Assembly (NCBI GenBank): GCA_027022125.1 | Contig: JALVZI010000564.1 | Location: forward strand, 1-6,584 | Source of the DNA: Anaerolineae bacterium | GTDB taxonomy: Bacteria > Chloroflexota > Anaerolineae > 4572-78 | Length of the DNA stretch: 6,584 bases | Reading direction: 5' to 3' | Shown: positions 1 through 4,996 of the stretch, one piece after another | Numbering within the stretch: the first letter of the stretch is position 1 | How the letters are laid out: every line of letters begins with the position of its first letter | Notes under the pieces: generated by a model | Told to the model about the DNA's origin: nothing | What the model saw: only the letters and a program-made list of their open reading frames with translations | Databases searched by the model: none | Program-made: the position numbers and the translations under genes

Positions 1-73
1 GGACGTGAGACTTTGGACTGACTAACTTGAAACCCGAAACTTGAAACCTGAAACCCGAAACCTGAAACCCCTA
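1..73. repeat. Period-7 tandem repeat array upstream of and into pgeF
   Basis: From about base 25 the DNA reads as consecutive 7-bp units of the form ACYYGAA: ACTTGAA at 25, ACCCGAA at 32, ACTTGAA at 39, ACCTGAA at 46, ACCCGAA at 53 and ACCTGAA at 60, followed by a decayed unit at 67. Bases 1-21 hold a related, looser series, with GGAC, AGAC and GGAC spaced exactly 7 bp apart; a 1-bp slip then joins the two series. The array probably continues beyond the left edge. It runs into the start of pgeF, so the first 10 or so codons are repeat DNA. Heptameric short tandem repeats between genes are known from cyanobacteria; any relationship to those is only by form. Confidence 0.85.
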
Positions 74-817
74 ACCTTCCCCGCGCTGGCGGGAACCATA
101 CACGGCATTTTCACCCGTCACGGCGGATACAGCCGCCCGCCGTGGCACGGGCTGAATTTCGGGCATCTGGTGGGCGACGACCCCACCGCGGTGGATGCCA
201 ACTTTCGGCTGGCGTGCGCCGCGCTGAACACCGACCCCGCGCGGGTGGCATCGCCGTTTCAGGTACACGGCAACCGTGTGTGGCACGTCACCGCCGAAAA
301 TATCTCGTTTCGCCGCGAACGCGCCGACGGGATGATAACCCGCGAGCCGGGCATTCTGCTCCATATGCGTTTCGCCGATTGCACGCCGCTCCTTTTTTTC
401 GACCCGGTGGTCGGCGCGGTGGGACTGGGGCACGCCGGTTGGCGCGGCACGATGCAGAATGTGGTCGGCGCGGTGGTGCAGGCAATGACCGATACTTTCG
501 GCAGCAATCCCGCCGACATCCGACTGGTCATCGGACCCAGCATCGGCGTGTGCTGCTATCAGGTGGGGGAAGACGTTTGGCGCGCGGCGGTACAAGCCTT
601 CGCCGACCCCGCGCCGCTGTTCGACCGTAGTCACGGCGATATGCGTTTCAACCTGTGGGAAGCCAACCGGCGGCAGGCAGAGGCGGCAGGTGTGGGCGAA
701 ATTGTCGTCAGCGGCATTTGCACATCCTGCCACACCGATGATTTCTTTTCCCACCGCGCAGAACACGGCAAAACCGGGCGCTTCGGCGCGTTCATCGGAC
801 TGACAAATAGCGAATGA
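41..817 (+). CDS. pgeF: PgeF/YfiH family multicopper-oxidase-like purine nucleoside phosphorylase (laccase domain, YlmD)
   Basis: This is the DUF152/YfiH family. Members were first described as polyphenol oxidases and were later shown to act on purine nucleosides (adenosine deaminase/phosphorylase activity, as in LACC1/FAMIN). In E. coli the member removes mis-incorporated amino acids from peptidoglycan precursors. The conserved His-Cys-His zinc set is visible: H76 in QVHGNRV, C114 in FADCTPL and H131 in GHAGWRGT. Other family blocks are FTRHGGYS (24-31), GPSIGVCCYQVG (165-176) and the C-terminal CTSCHTDDFFSHR. At 258 residues it has normal length, and it is cytosolic with no signal peptide. 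The TTG at 41 is chosen because the frame is closed upstream at 23-25 and there is no ATG or GTG before the conserved region. It lies inside a heptamer array and has no Shine-Dalgarno sequence, so the true start is uncertain. The last codons and the stop lie in a second array. The next gene is yggS, as in many ylmD-ylmE pairs. Confidence 0.93.
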   Translation: MKPETRNLKPLTFPALAGTIHGIFTRHGGYSRPPWHGLNFGHLVGDDPTAVDANFRLACAALNTDPARVASPFQVHGNRVWHVTAENISFRRERADGMITREPGILLHMRFADCTPLLFFDPVVGAVGLGHAGWRGTMQNVVGAVVQAMTDTFGSNPADIRLVIGPSIGVCCYQVGEDVWRAAVQAFADPAPLFDRSHGDMRFNLWEANRRQAEAAGVGEIVVSGICTSCHTDDFFSHRAEHGKTGRFGAFIGLTNSE

Positions 818-857
818 CGAATAGCGAATAGCGAATGACAAATGACAAATGACAACC
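799..857. repeat. Period-7 tandem repeat array between pgeF and yggS
   Basis: Seven contiguous 7-bp units are readable: AATAGCG at 806, AATGACG at 813, AATAGCG at 820, AATAGCG at 827, and AATGACA at 834, 841 and 848. A one-mismatch unit, ACTGACA, lies at 799. The sequence differs from the array before pgeF but has the same period. The pgeF stop codon (TGA, 815-817) sits in the second unit, and a possible upstream ATG for yggS (842) sits in the sixth. The whole pgeF-yggS gap is repeat, with no recognisable promoter or ribosome binding site. Confidence 0.9.
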
Positions 858-859
858 GT

Positions 860-1600
860 ATGACCATTGAAACTCGACTGCAAACCGTACAAAACCGAAT
901 CGCCGATGCTGCACTGCGCGCCGGGCGAAACCCCGCCAACGTGACGCTGGTCGGTGTCAGCAAATTTCATCCGGTCGCGGAAATGCTGACGGCGTATCGC
1001 GCCGGATTGCGACATTTCGGCGAAAATCGCGTAGAGGAAATCACGGCGAAGATTCCCGATTTTCTGGCGCAGATTGACCCCGCCGACCCGCCCGACATCC
1101 ATATGATTGGGCGATTGCAGAGCCGAAAAGTGCCGCAACTGCTGCCGCACGTACAGATGATTGAATCGGTGGACACCGTGAAACTCGCGCTGCGCATCAA
1201 CCGCATCATCCACCGCGATGATCTGCCGCAAATGCCCGTTTTGCTGGAATGCAACATTTCCGGCGAAGCCAGCAAAGCCGGATTTCCCGTTTTCGGCTGG
1301 GAAACCGATGAAGCCGTGCGCGCCGCATTCTGCGCGGCGGTGGAAGAAATTCGCGTGCAGACGGGCATCGAAATTCGCGGACTGATGACGATGGCGCCCA
1401 TCGTTGACGACCCGGAAGAAACGCGCCCGATTTTCGCCGGTCTGCGCCGTCTGATGGCATTTTGCGCAGAGCGCATTCCACAGGTAAAATGGGAACATCT
1501 CTCGATGGGAATGACCGATGATTTTGAAACTGCCGTGGAAGAAGGTGCAACCATCGTCCGCGTGGGACGCGCCATTTTCGGCAAAAGAGAGATTGGTTGA
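860..1600 (+). CDS. yggS: YggS/PLPBP family pyridoxal-phosphate homeostasis protein (YlmE)
   Basis: This is a PLP-binding protein of the COG0325 family, a single alanine-racemase-like TIM barrel without known enzyme activity. The family buffers pyridoxal phosphate and affects amino-acid and keto-acid balance. The PLP lysine is K35 in GVSKFHP. Other family blocks are FGENRVEE, HMIGRLQSRKV, LLECNISGEASKAGF, RGLMTMAPI and the phosphate-binding end LSMGMTDDF...GATIVRVGRAIFG. Its length of 246 residues is slightly above the usual figure of about 230. I prefer the ATG at 860 because the in-frame ATG at 842 lies within the tandem heptamers and would only add repeat-derived residues; neither start has a clear Shine-Dalgarno. 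The last residues (EIG) and the TGA stop coincide with the first units of the next repeat array. It sits between pgeF and proC; yggS next to proC is a widespread pairing, consistent with PLP and amino-acid metabolism. Confidence 0.95.
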   Translation: MTIETRLQTVQNRIADAALRAGRNPANVTLVGVSKFHPVAEMLTAYRAGLRHFGENRVEEITAKIPDFLAQIDPADPPDIHMIGRLQSRKVPQLLPHVQMIESVDTVKLALRINRIIHRDDLPQMPVLLECNISGEASKAGFPVFGWETDEAVRAAFCAAVEEIRVQTGIEIRGLMTMAPIVDDPEETRPIFAGLRRLMAFCAERIPQVKWEHLSMGMTDDFETAVEEGATIVRVGRAIFGKREIG

Positions 1601-1711
1601 TTGGAGATTGGTGATTCGTATTGCGTGAAACGTGATGCGTGAGACGGATAGGGATAGAGATAGAGATAGGGAGGCGTTGAATCGTTGACCGCTGAAAACT
1701 GACCGCTGATT

Positions 1712-1751
1712 GCTACCCTGCTACCCTGCTACTTTGCAACCCTGCAACCTT
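1712..1751. repeat. Five tandem octamers
   Basis: Five 8-bp units follow one another: GCTACCCT at 1712 and 1720, GCTACTTT at 1728, GCAACCCT at 1736 and GCAACCTT at 1744. The period changes here from 7 to 8, while the units keep a pyrimidine-rich core. The sequence drifts from GCTA to GCAA along the block, as expected from unit duplication followed by point change. Confidence 0.9.
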
Positions 1752-1786
1752 GAACTGACGACTGAAAACTGAAAACTGACAACTTG
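1752..1786. repeat. Heptamers of NNACTGA type just upstream of proC
   Basis: Four clean 7-bp units, GAACTGA (1752), CGACTGA (1759), AAACTGA (1766) and AAACTGA (1773), are followed by a degenerate fifth, CAACTTG (1780). The block ends ten bases before the proC ATG, so it occupies the space where a promoter or ribosome binding site would normally lie. It resembles the units at 1689-1709 (CCGCTGA, AAACTGA, CCGCTGA), so the octamers at 1712-1751 interrupt an otherwise similar series. Confidence 0.88.
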
Positions 1787-1795
1787 GAAAAACCT

Positions 1796-2617
1796 ATGCT
1801 CGAAAACAAACGAATCGCTTTTATCGGCAGTGGAACCATTGCCCAATCGATGATTGCCGGGCTGGTGAACCAAAATCTGGTTGACCCGCAGCATATCATC
1901 GCCAGCGGACCGCGCAAATCGCGCGGCGAGCAACTGACCAAACGATACGGCATTCGCCATACCACTAAAAATGTCAACGCCGTGCGCGATGCCGATATTG
2001 TGGTACTGTCGGTAAAACCGCAGGTAATACCGGAAGTGCTGGAAGAACTGCACGAAAAAATCAAGCCCGATGCGCTGGTCATCACGGTGGCGGCGGGCGT
2101 GCCCATCAAAAAAATCACCACCGGATTGAACCATCCGCTGGTGGTGCGGGTGATGCCCAACACGCCGGTGCGGGTCGGCAAAGGAATGTCGGTATGGACG
2201 GCAACTGACACCGTTTCCGAATCGCAGCGCGGCGCGACGCAAACCATTTTCCGGTCGCTGGGAAAAGAAATTTTTGTCAGCCACGAATATTATCTCGATA
2301 TGGCAACTGCGCTGTCGGGCAGTGGACCCGCGTATGTGTTTTTGTTCATCGAAGCGCTGGTGGATGCCGGTGTGCATATGGGATTTTCTCGCAGCGTGGC
2401 AGAAGAACTGGTGCTGCAAACAATGGAAGGGTCTGTGGAATTTGCTCGCCAGCACCGCCGCCACCCCGCCGAACTGCGAAATATGGTCACATCGCCGGGC
2501 GGCACCACCGCCGATGCGCTCTATCAACTGGAAAAAGGCGGTTTTCGCACCATCACTTCCAAAGCGGTATTTGCCGCATACCAGAAATCGAAAAAATTAG
2601 GGGGAAATAATTCGTGA
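1796..2617 (+). CDS. proC: Pyrroline-5-carboxylate reductase
   Basis: ProC reduces 1-pyrroline-5-carboxylate to L-proline with NAD(P)H, the last step of proline synthesis, in the cytosol. The N-terminal Rossmann fold shows the dinucleotide motif FIGSGTIAQSM at residues 9-19, LSVKPQ at 71-76, ITVAAGVP at 96-103 and MPNTPVRVGKGMS at 120-132. The C-terminal dimer/active-site domain carries ALSGSGPAYVFLFIEAL (from 172), the helix EELVLQTMEGS and the substrate-site SPGGTTADAL at 233-242. Its length of 273 residues is standard. The ATG at 1796 is chosen; the in-frame TTG at 1784 lies in the last repeat unit. The Shine-Dalgarno is poor (only GGA at 1786-1788). The stop overlaps the yggT start by 4 bp, which implies translational coupling. 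Here proC stands between yggS and yggT, where sepF is found in many Gram-positive ylm clusters. Confidence 0.97.
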   Translation: MLENKRIAFIGSGTIAQSMIAGLVNQNLVDPQHIIASGPRKSRGEQLTKRYGIRHTTKNVNAVRDADIVVLSVKPQVIPEVLEELHEKIKPDALVITVAAGVPIKKITTGLNHPLVVRVMPNTPVRVGKGMSVWTATDTVSESQRGATQTIFRSLGKEIFVSHEYYLDMATALSGSGPAYVFLFIEALVDAGVHMGFSRSVAEELVLQTMEGSVEFARQHRRHPAELRNMVTSPGGTTADALYQLEKGGFRTITSKAVFAAYQKSKKLGGNNS

Positions 2618-2874
2618 ACGCTGTTGTTACCATTCTAATCATACTTTTGAATTTATTGCAATGGGCAATTCTCATCCGGGTTTTGCTTTCGTGGTTGCCG
2701 ATGGCGGGTATTCGTGTTGACCCGTACAACCCGGTGGTAAAAATACTGTACGATATTACCGACCCAATACTGGTTCCACTGCGAAAATTCACCACTATCG
2801 GGATGATTGACCTCAGCCCCGTTGTGGCATTCATCATCGTCGGCGTGCTGATTGGGCTGCTGAGCGGTTCTTAA
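2614..2874 (+). CDS. yggT: YggT family integral membrane protein (YlmG-like)
   Basis: This small inner-membrane protein of 86 residues belongs to the YggT/YlmG family. Homologues have been linked to osmotic-stress tolerance in bacteria and to nucleoid or photosystem organisation in plastids, but the molecular role is unresolved. A first hydrophobic segment covers about residues 3-28 and ends in RVLLSWLP. The conserved loop follows, DPYNPVVKILYDITDPILVPLRK, and then a second hydrophobic segment from about residue 66 to the end. The GTG start at 2614 overlaps the proC stop by 4 bp and has a strong AGGGGGA ribosome binding site at 2599-2605, which supports it. The next gene begins nine bases after its stop. 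One copy of the family repeat is present; some bacteria carry two. Confidence 0.93.
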   Translation: MNAVVTILIILLNLLQWAILIRVLLSWLPMAGIRVDPYNPVVKILYDITDPILVPLRKFTTIGMIDLSPVVAFIIVGVLIGLLSGS

Positions 2875-2883
2875 GGAGCGATT

Positions 2884-3189
2884 ATGGCAATCCAAAAATT
2901 TGAAATAACCAATGCCGAAAGCGGCACGGCGGTGCTGGTGCAGGTAACACCGCAAGCAGCACAAAACCGCATCACAGGCAATGATGGTGACATCATTTAT
3001 GTGGAATTGAATGCCCCCGCCGAGCGCGAAGCTGTGGATGAGGCGCTGCAAACCTTTTTCGCCCGGACGCTCGGTGTCAATCGCGGTAAAGTTGCGGTGG
3101 CATCGGGAAAATCGGTGGAAAAGAAAATTGTCATCATTATGGGCGTGCCGCCAGAATCGGTTGAAACGCAACTGACCCCGCAGGTGTAA
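2884..3189 (+). CDS. yggU: DUF167 (YggU) family protein, divergent
   Basis: This small cytosolic protein of 101 residues has the DUF167/UPF0235 pattern: VQVTPQAAQNRITG (from residue 20), GDIIYVELNAPAE, then an alpha-helical stretch ending FFARTLGVNRGKVAVASGKS and a terminal strand KKIVIIMGV. The family's biochemical function is unknown. Two usually well-conserved spots differ: the GKAN-like stretch after the APP segment reads EREAVD, and the SRxK element near the end reads SVEKK. The start is supported by an AAGGAG ribosome binding site at 2873-2878, which overlaps the yggT stop. The yggT-yggU order is common in proteobacteria as well, so neighbourhood and fold pattern agree. It is the last gene of the proC-yggT-yggU unit; a gap with promoter-like signals follows. 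Confidence 0.85.
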   Translation: MAIQKFEITNAESGTAVLVQVTPQAAQNRITGNDGDIIYVELNAPAEREAVDEALQTFFARTLGVNRGKVAVASGKSVEKKIVIIMGVPPESVETQLTPQV

Positions 3190-3209
3190 TTGTTGAAATG
3201 CAGTGTCTG

Positions 3210-3252
3210 TTGGACAATAAATTTCAGTTATGTTACACTTATATGGTAGAAT
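3210..3252 (+). promoter_or_regulatory. Candidate promoter region for the response-regulator pair
   Basis: Two overlapping sigma-70-like candidates lie in the 86-bp gap. The first has TTGGAC (3210-3215), an 18-bp spacer and TACACT (3234-3239). The second has an extended -10, TG-G-TAGAAT (3244-3252), without a good -35 box. The gap is visibly more AT-rich than its flanks. Either candidate would give a short leader before the GTG at 3276. Assigned from motif match only. Confidence 0.5.
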
Positions 3253-3275
3253 AGTTGTGTGAATGAGGTTGGGCA

Positions 3276-3674
3276 GTGAACAAAGAAATTCTGTGCATTG
3301 ATGATGACGTTGGAATAATAGAATTGGTACAACTGATAATGCAGCGAGACGGGTTTTCGGTGCGGGGGGCATCCAGCGGCGCCGAAGGGCTATCGGCGAT
3401 GCGGACGGAAGCACCGGGCGTTGTTTTGCTGGATATTATGATGCCCGAAATGGACGGCTGGGAAACCTACAAACGTATAAAAGCCGACCCCGCGCTAAAA
3501 GATGTTCCGGTCGTCATTCTCACCGCACGCAACAGTTCATTTGAAGAAGTCATCGCCCGCGAACGCGCAGGGGTGGACGATTACATCACCAAACCGTTCA
3601 CGCCGCAAGAATTGCGCGAGCGGATAAAAAAAGTGTTATCAGCCAAAGAGCAACCCGGCACAGAAGTACAGTAG
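3276..3674 (+). CDS. Stand-alone receiver-domain response regulator (first of a tandem pair)
   Basis: This is a CheY-like receiver domain with no output domain, 132 residues long. The phosphorylation machinery is complete: acidic pair D9-D10 in CIDDD, phospho-acceptor D53 in LLDIMMPEMDGW, switch T83 in ILTAR and K106 in ITKPF. The last ten or so residues are a polar tail. Such proteins are phosphorylated by a histidine kinase and act through protein-protein contact or as phosphorelay intermediates; the partner cannot be named, because no kinase gene is in the window. The GTG start at 3276 has a TGAGG ribosome binding site at 3264-3268, seven bases upstream. A 17-bp gap separates it from the second regulator, so the two are probably co-transcribed from the promoter-like region before this gene. 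Confidence 0.93.
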   Translation: MNKEILCIDDDVGIIELVQLIMQRDGFSVRGASSGAEGLSAMRTEAPGVVLLDIMMPEMDGWETYKRIKADPALKDVPVVILTARNSSFEEVIARERAGVDDYITKPFTPQELRERIKKVLSAKEQPGTEVQ

Positions 3675-3691
3675 TAACGAGAGGCAAGCGT

Positions 3692-4087
3692 ATGAACAAC
3701 GGTGGTCGCCATATTCTGTGTATTGAAGATGAGCCCGATATGATTGAACTCATCCGCTTGATTTTAGAGCCGCGCGGGTACAAAGTTTCCGGTGCGCTGG
3801 GCGGAAAAGAAGGGCTGGAAATACTGAAAGATGATTATCCCGATTTAATTTTGCTGGATTTGATGATGCCGGATATGGATGGCTGGGATGTGTACAAACA
3901 AATGAAAGCCGACCCGGCTCTGGCAAACATTCCGGTCATTGTGGTGACTGCCAAAGCCCAAAGCATTGATAAAGTGCTGGGATTGCACATTGCCAAAGTA
4001 GAAGATTATGTAACCAAGCCTTTCTCGCCGGATGATTTGGTGGCAAGTATCTCGCGGGTGTTGGGAAACAGTGCGCCGGTACAGTAA
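3692..4087 (+). CDS. Stand-alone receiver-domain response regulator (second of a tandem pair)
   Basis: This second receiver-only protein of 131 residues is a clear paralogue of the preceding gene. In a hand alignment about 56 of some 120 columns are identical, including LLDxMMPxMDGW, YKxxKADPAL and TKPF. Acidic residues E12 and D13 (CIEDEP), phospho-acceptor D56, switch T86 and K109 are present, so phosphorylation should be possible. The usual Gly-Ala/Val-Asp-Asp before YxTKP is altered to AKVEDY, so the alpha4-beta5 surface used for partner recognition may differ from the first copy. The ATG at 3692 follows a GAGAGG ribosome binding site at 3679-3684. No DNA-binding, GGDEF or other output domain follows; the gene ends 109 bases before rpmH, which has its own promoter. 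Confidence 0.93.
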   Translation: MNNGGRHILCIEDEPDMIELIRLILEPRGYKVSGALGGKEGLEILKDDYPDLILLDLMMPDMDGWDVYKQMKADPALANIPVIVVTAKAQSIDKVLGLHIAKVEDYVTKPFSPDDLVASISRVLGNSAPVQ

Positions 4088-4102
4088 AGGTCACTGTCGT
4101 TT

Positions 4103-4131
4103 TTGCGGGTTAGCCCACTCGTAAGTATAAT
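4103..4131 (+). promoter_or_regulatory. Sigma-70-type promoter of the rpmH operon
   Basis: A -35 box TTGCGG (4103-4108), a 17-bp spacer and a perfect TATAAT -10 box (4126-4131) are visible. Transcription would start around 4138, giving a leader of about 59 bases before the rpmH ATG at 4197. Optimal spacing and an exact -10 box make this the best promoter in the window. It suits a strongly expressed ribosomal-protein operon and separates rpmH from the upstream regulators. Confidence 0.8.
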
Positions 4132-4196
4132 CTTCGTTTGTGTAAATTAGTTGTTCATCGTTACCACTAAATCATAGAAGAGAGAGTAGTTGTCTT

Positions 4197-4373
4197 ATGC
4201 CAAAGCGAACATATCAACCCAAAAAACGTCGTCGAGCGCGGGTGCACGGTTTCCGCGCCAGAATGTCCACCAAAGGTGGGCGCAAGGTACTCAAAGCGCG
4301 CCGAGCAAAAGGACGCGCCTCGTTGGCGGTTCAACCCAATCACGCCAAAAAAATCAATTGGAATGCCGGATAG
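4197..4373 (+). CDS. rpmH: 50S ribosomal protein L34
   Basis: L34 is a small, very basic protein of the large ribosomal subunit that binds 23S rRNA. Translation from the ATG at 4197 gives 58 residues starting MPKRTYQPKKRRR, followed by HGFRARMSTKGGRKVL and RRAKGRASL. These match the conserved L34 sequence almost throughout. Typical L34 proteins are about 44-50 residues; this one carries roughly 14 extra C-terminal residues (QPNHAKKINWNAG). A weak GAGAG ribosome binding site lies at 4182-4186, ten bases upstream. The start is fixed by the family N-terminus, in which MPKRT or MKRT is the rule. It is the first gene of the rpmH-rnpA-yidD-yidC-jag operon, behind the TATAAT promoter; rnpA begins 15 bases after its stop. 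Confidence 0.96.
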   Translation: MPKRTYQPKKRRRARVHGFRARMSTKGGRKVLKARRAKGRASLAVQPNHAKKINWNAG

Positions 4374-4388
4374 CGGTATTTAAATTTG

Positions 4389-4739
4389 ATGAAGCGCCTG
4401 TACAGGCTACGAAAAAACGCCGACATCCAGCGGGTGCGGCAACACGGGCAATCGAAATCCAATAAATTGCTGGTATTGGTTGTTCGTCCCAATCATTTAA
4501 AATGGAGCCGCTTTGGTTTTGCCGTTAGCAAGCGCATTGGGAACGCTGTAAAGCGCAACAAAATTAAACGGCAACTTCGAGAAGCGGCTCGATTACGTAA
4601 AGATAGCATCCAATCCGGCTGGGATTTGCTTTTCATCGCACGCTCACCGATTTCTCGGGCAGATTACCGCCAAATTGAAACGGCGTTAGAAAATTTGCTG
4701 GCACGAATGGATTTAATTTCCGTGCCGGAGCGAAAGTGA
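4389..4739 (+). CDS. rnpA: Ribonuclease P protein component
   Basis: RnpA is the protein subunit of RNase P, which binds the 5' leader of precursor tRNA and helps the catalytic RNA remove it. The 116-residue product begins MKRLYRLRKNADIQRV, the usual N-terminal RLRKNxDF-like block. It has the core strand FGFAVSKRIGNAVKRN and the signature RNR-type helix VKRNKIKRQLREAAR (residues 54-68), then the terminal strand DLLFIARSP. The ATG at 4389 is preferred to the in-frame TTG immediately before it at 4386. No Shine-Dalgarno is visible in the AT-rich 15-bp gap after rpmH, so translation may depend on coupling to rpmH. The rpmH-rnpA order is one of the most conserved in bacteria and confirms the call. 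Confidence 0.96.
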   Translation: MKRLYRLRKNADIQRVRQHGQSKSNKLLVLVVRPNHLKWSRFGFAVSKRIGNAVKRNKIKRQLREAARLRKDSIQSGWDLLFIARSPISRADYRQIETALENLLARMDLISVPERK

Positions 4740-4749
4740 GGAAGTACAC

Positions 4750-4989
4750 GTGAAATATGTGGCAATGGCATTGATTCGGTTTTATCAAATGACCATTTCC
4801 CGCGTTACCCCGCCGAGTTGCCGTTTTTATCCCACGTGTTCCCATTACGGGTACGAAGCATTTCAAAAACACGGATTTTTCAAAGGGTTGTGGCTCACCG
4901 TTCACCGAGTCAGTCGCTGCCACCCGTTCAACGCGGGCGGTTACGACCCCGTTCCCGAAAAATTCGAGGTTAAATTTCATTTAAAGTAG
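4750..4989 (+). CDS. yidD: Membrane protein insertion efficiency factor YidD
   Basis: YidD is a small, membrane-associated protein (79 residues) that assists insertion of inner-membrane proteins by YidC and Sec. An amphipathic N-terminal helix (about residues 3-17, ALIRFYQMTISR) is followed by the diagnostic blocks CRFYPTCSHYGYEA (24-37), a GFFKGLWLTVHRVSRCHPF stretch and GGYDPVP (63-69). The three family cysteines, C24, C30 and C57, are all present. The GTG start at 4750 follows a GAGG-type ribosome binding site at 4738-4741, which overlaps the rnpA stop. The gene lies between rnpA and yidC, its standard place, with gaps of 10 and 7 bases. Confidence 0.96.
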   Translation: MKYVAMALIRFYQMTISRVTPPSCRFYPTCSHYGYEAFQKHGFFKGLWLTVHRVSRCHPFNAGGYDPVPEKFEVKFHLK

Positions 4990-4996
4990 GTTTTTT

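Larger units (their letters stand above)
1591..1786. repeat. Patchwork of 6-, 7- and 8-bp tandem repeats filling the yggS-proC gap
   Basis: The 195-bp gap is almost entirely short tandem repeats, in successive blocks with different units. Block 1 is GATTGGN units at 1591, 1599, 1606 and 1613, with one 1-bp slip. Block 2 is NNCGTGA at 1622, 1629 and 1636. Block 3 is hexamers GATAGR at 1647, 1653, 1659 and 1665. Block 4 is units ending CTGA at 1689, 1696 and 1703, after two looser TTGA units. Blocks 5 and 6 are listed separately. The first block overlaps the last codons and the stop of yggS. I see no convincing sigma-70 promoter, terminator hairpin or small ORF in the gap. Confidence 0.88.

Noticed and set aside
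71..1498. Long minus-strand open frame opposite pgeF and yggS
   Set aside because: It is antisense to two unmistakable genes, has no recognisable domain, and is rich in His, Arg and Gly, as expected for the complement of GC-rich coding DNA. It also crosses the repeat array.
1591..1786. CRISPR array or transposon terminal repeats in the repeat-rich gap
   Set aside because: The units are 6-8 bp with no spacers of constant length, and there is no transposase, terminal inverted repeat or target duplication.
1721..2527. Minus-strand open frame opposite proC
   Set aside because: It is a shadow of proC, and its end is encoded by the tandem repeats. No family resemblance.
2653..3414. Minus-strand open frame across yggT, yggU and the first response regulator
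   Set aside because: It is antisense to three well-supported genes and a promoter-like gap, with no domain signal.
4081..4104. ACAGT/ACTGT hairpin followed by a T-run after the second response regulator, as an intrinsic terminator
   Set aside because: The stem is only 5 bp with a 7-base loop, overlaps the stop codon and is AT-rich. It is too weak to call a terminator.
4106..4116. CGGGTTAGCCC shared between the rpmH promoter spacer and jag (5966-5976)
   Set aside because: Several 11-base matches are expected by chance in a window this size, so the shared word carries no weight on its own.
3190..4196. Replication origin next to rpmH
   Set aside because: rpmH is often near oriC, but I see no dnaA, no TTATCCACA-like box cluster and no AT-rich unwinding region in the window.
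4190..4465. Plus-strand frame of 91 codons over rpmH and the start of rnpA
   Set aside because: It is out of frame with L34 and RnpA, both of which match their families closely.
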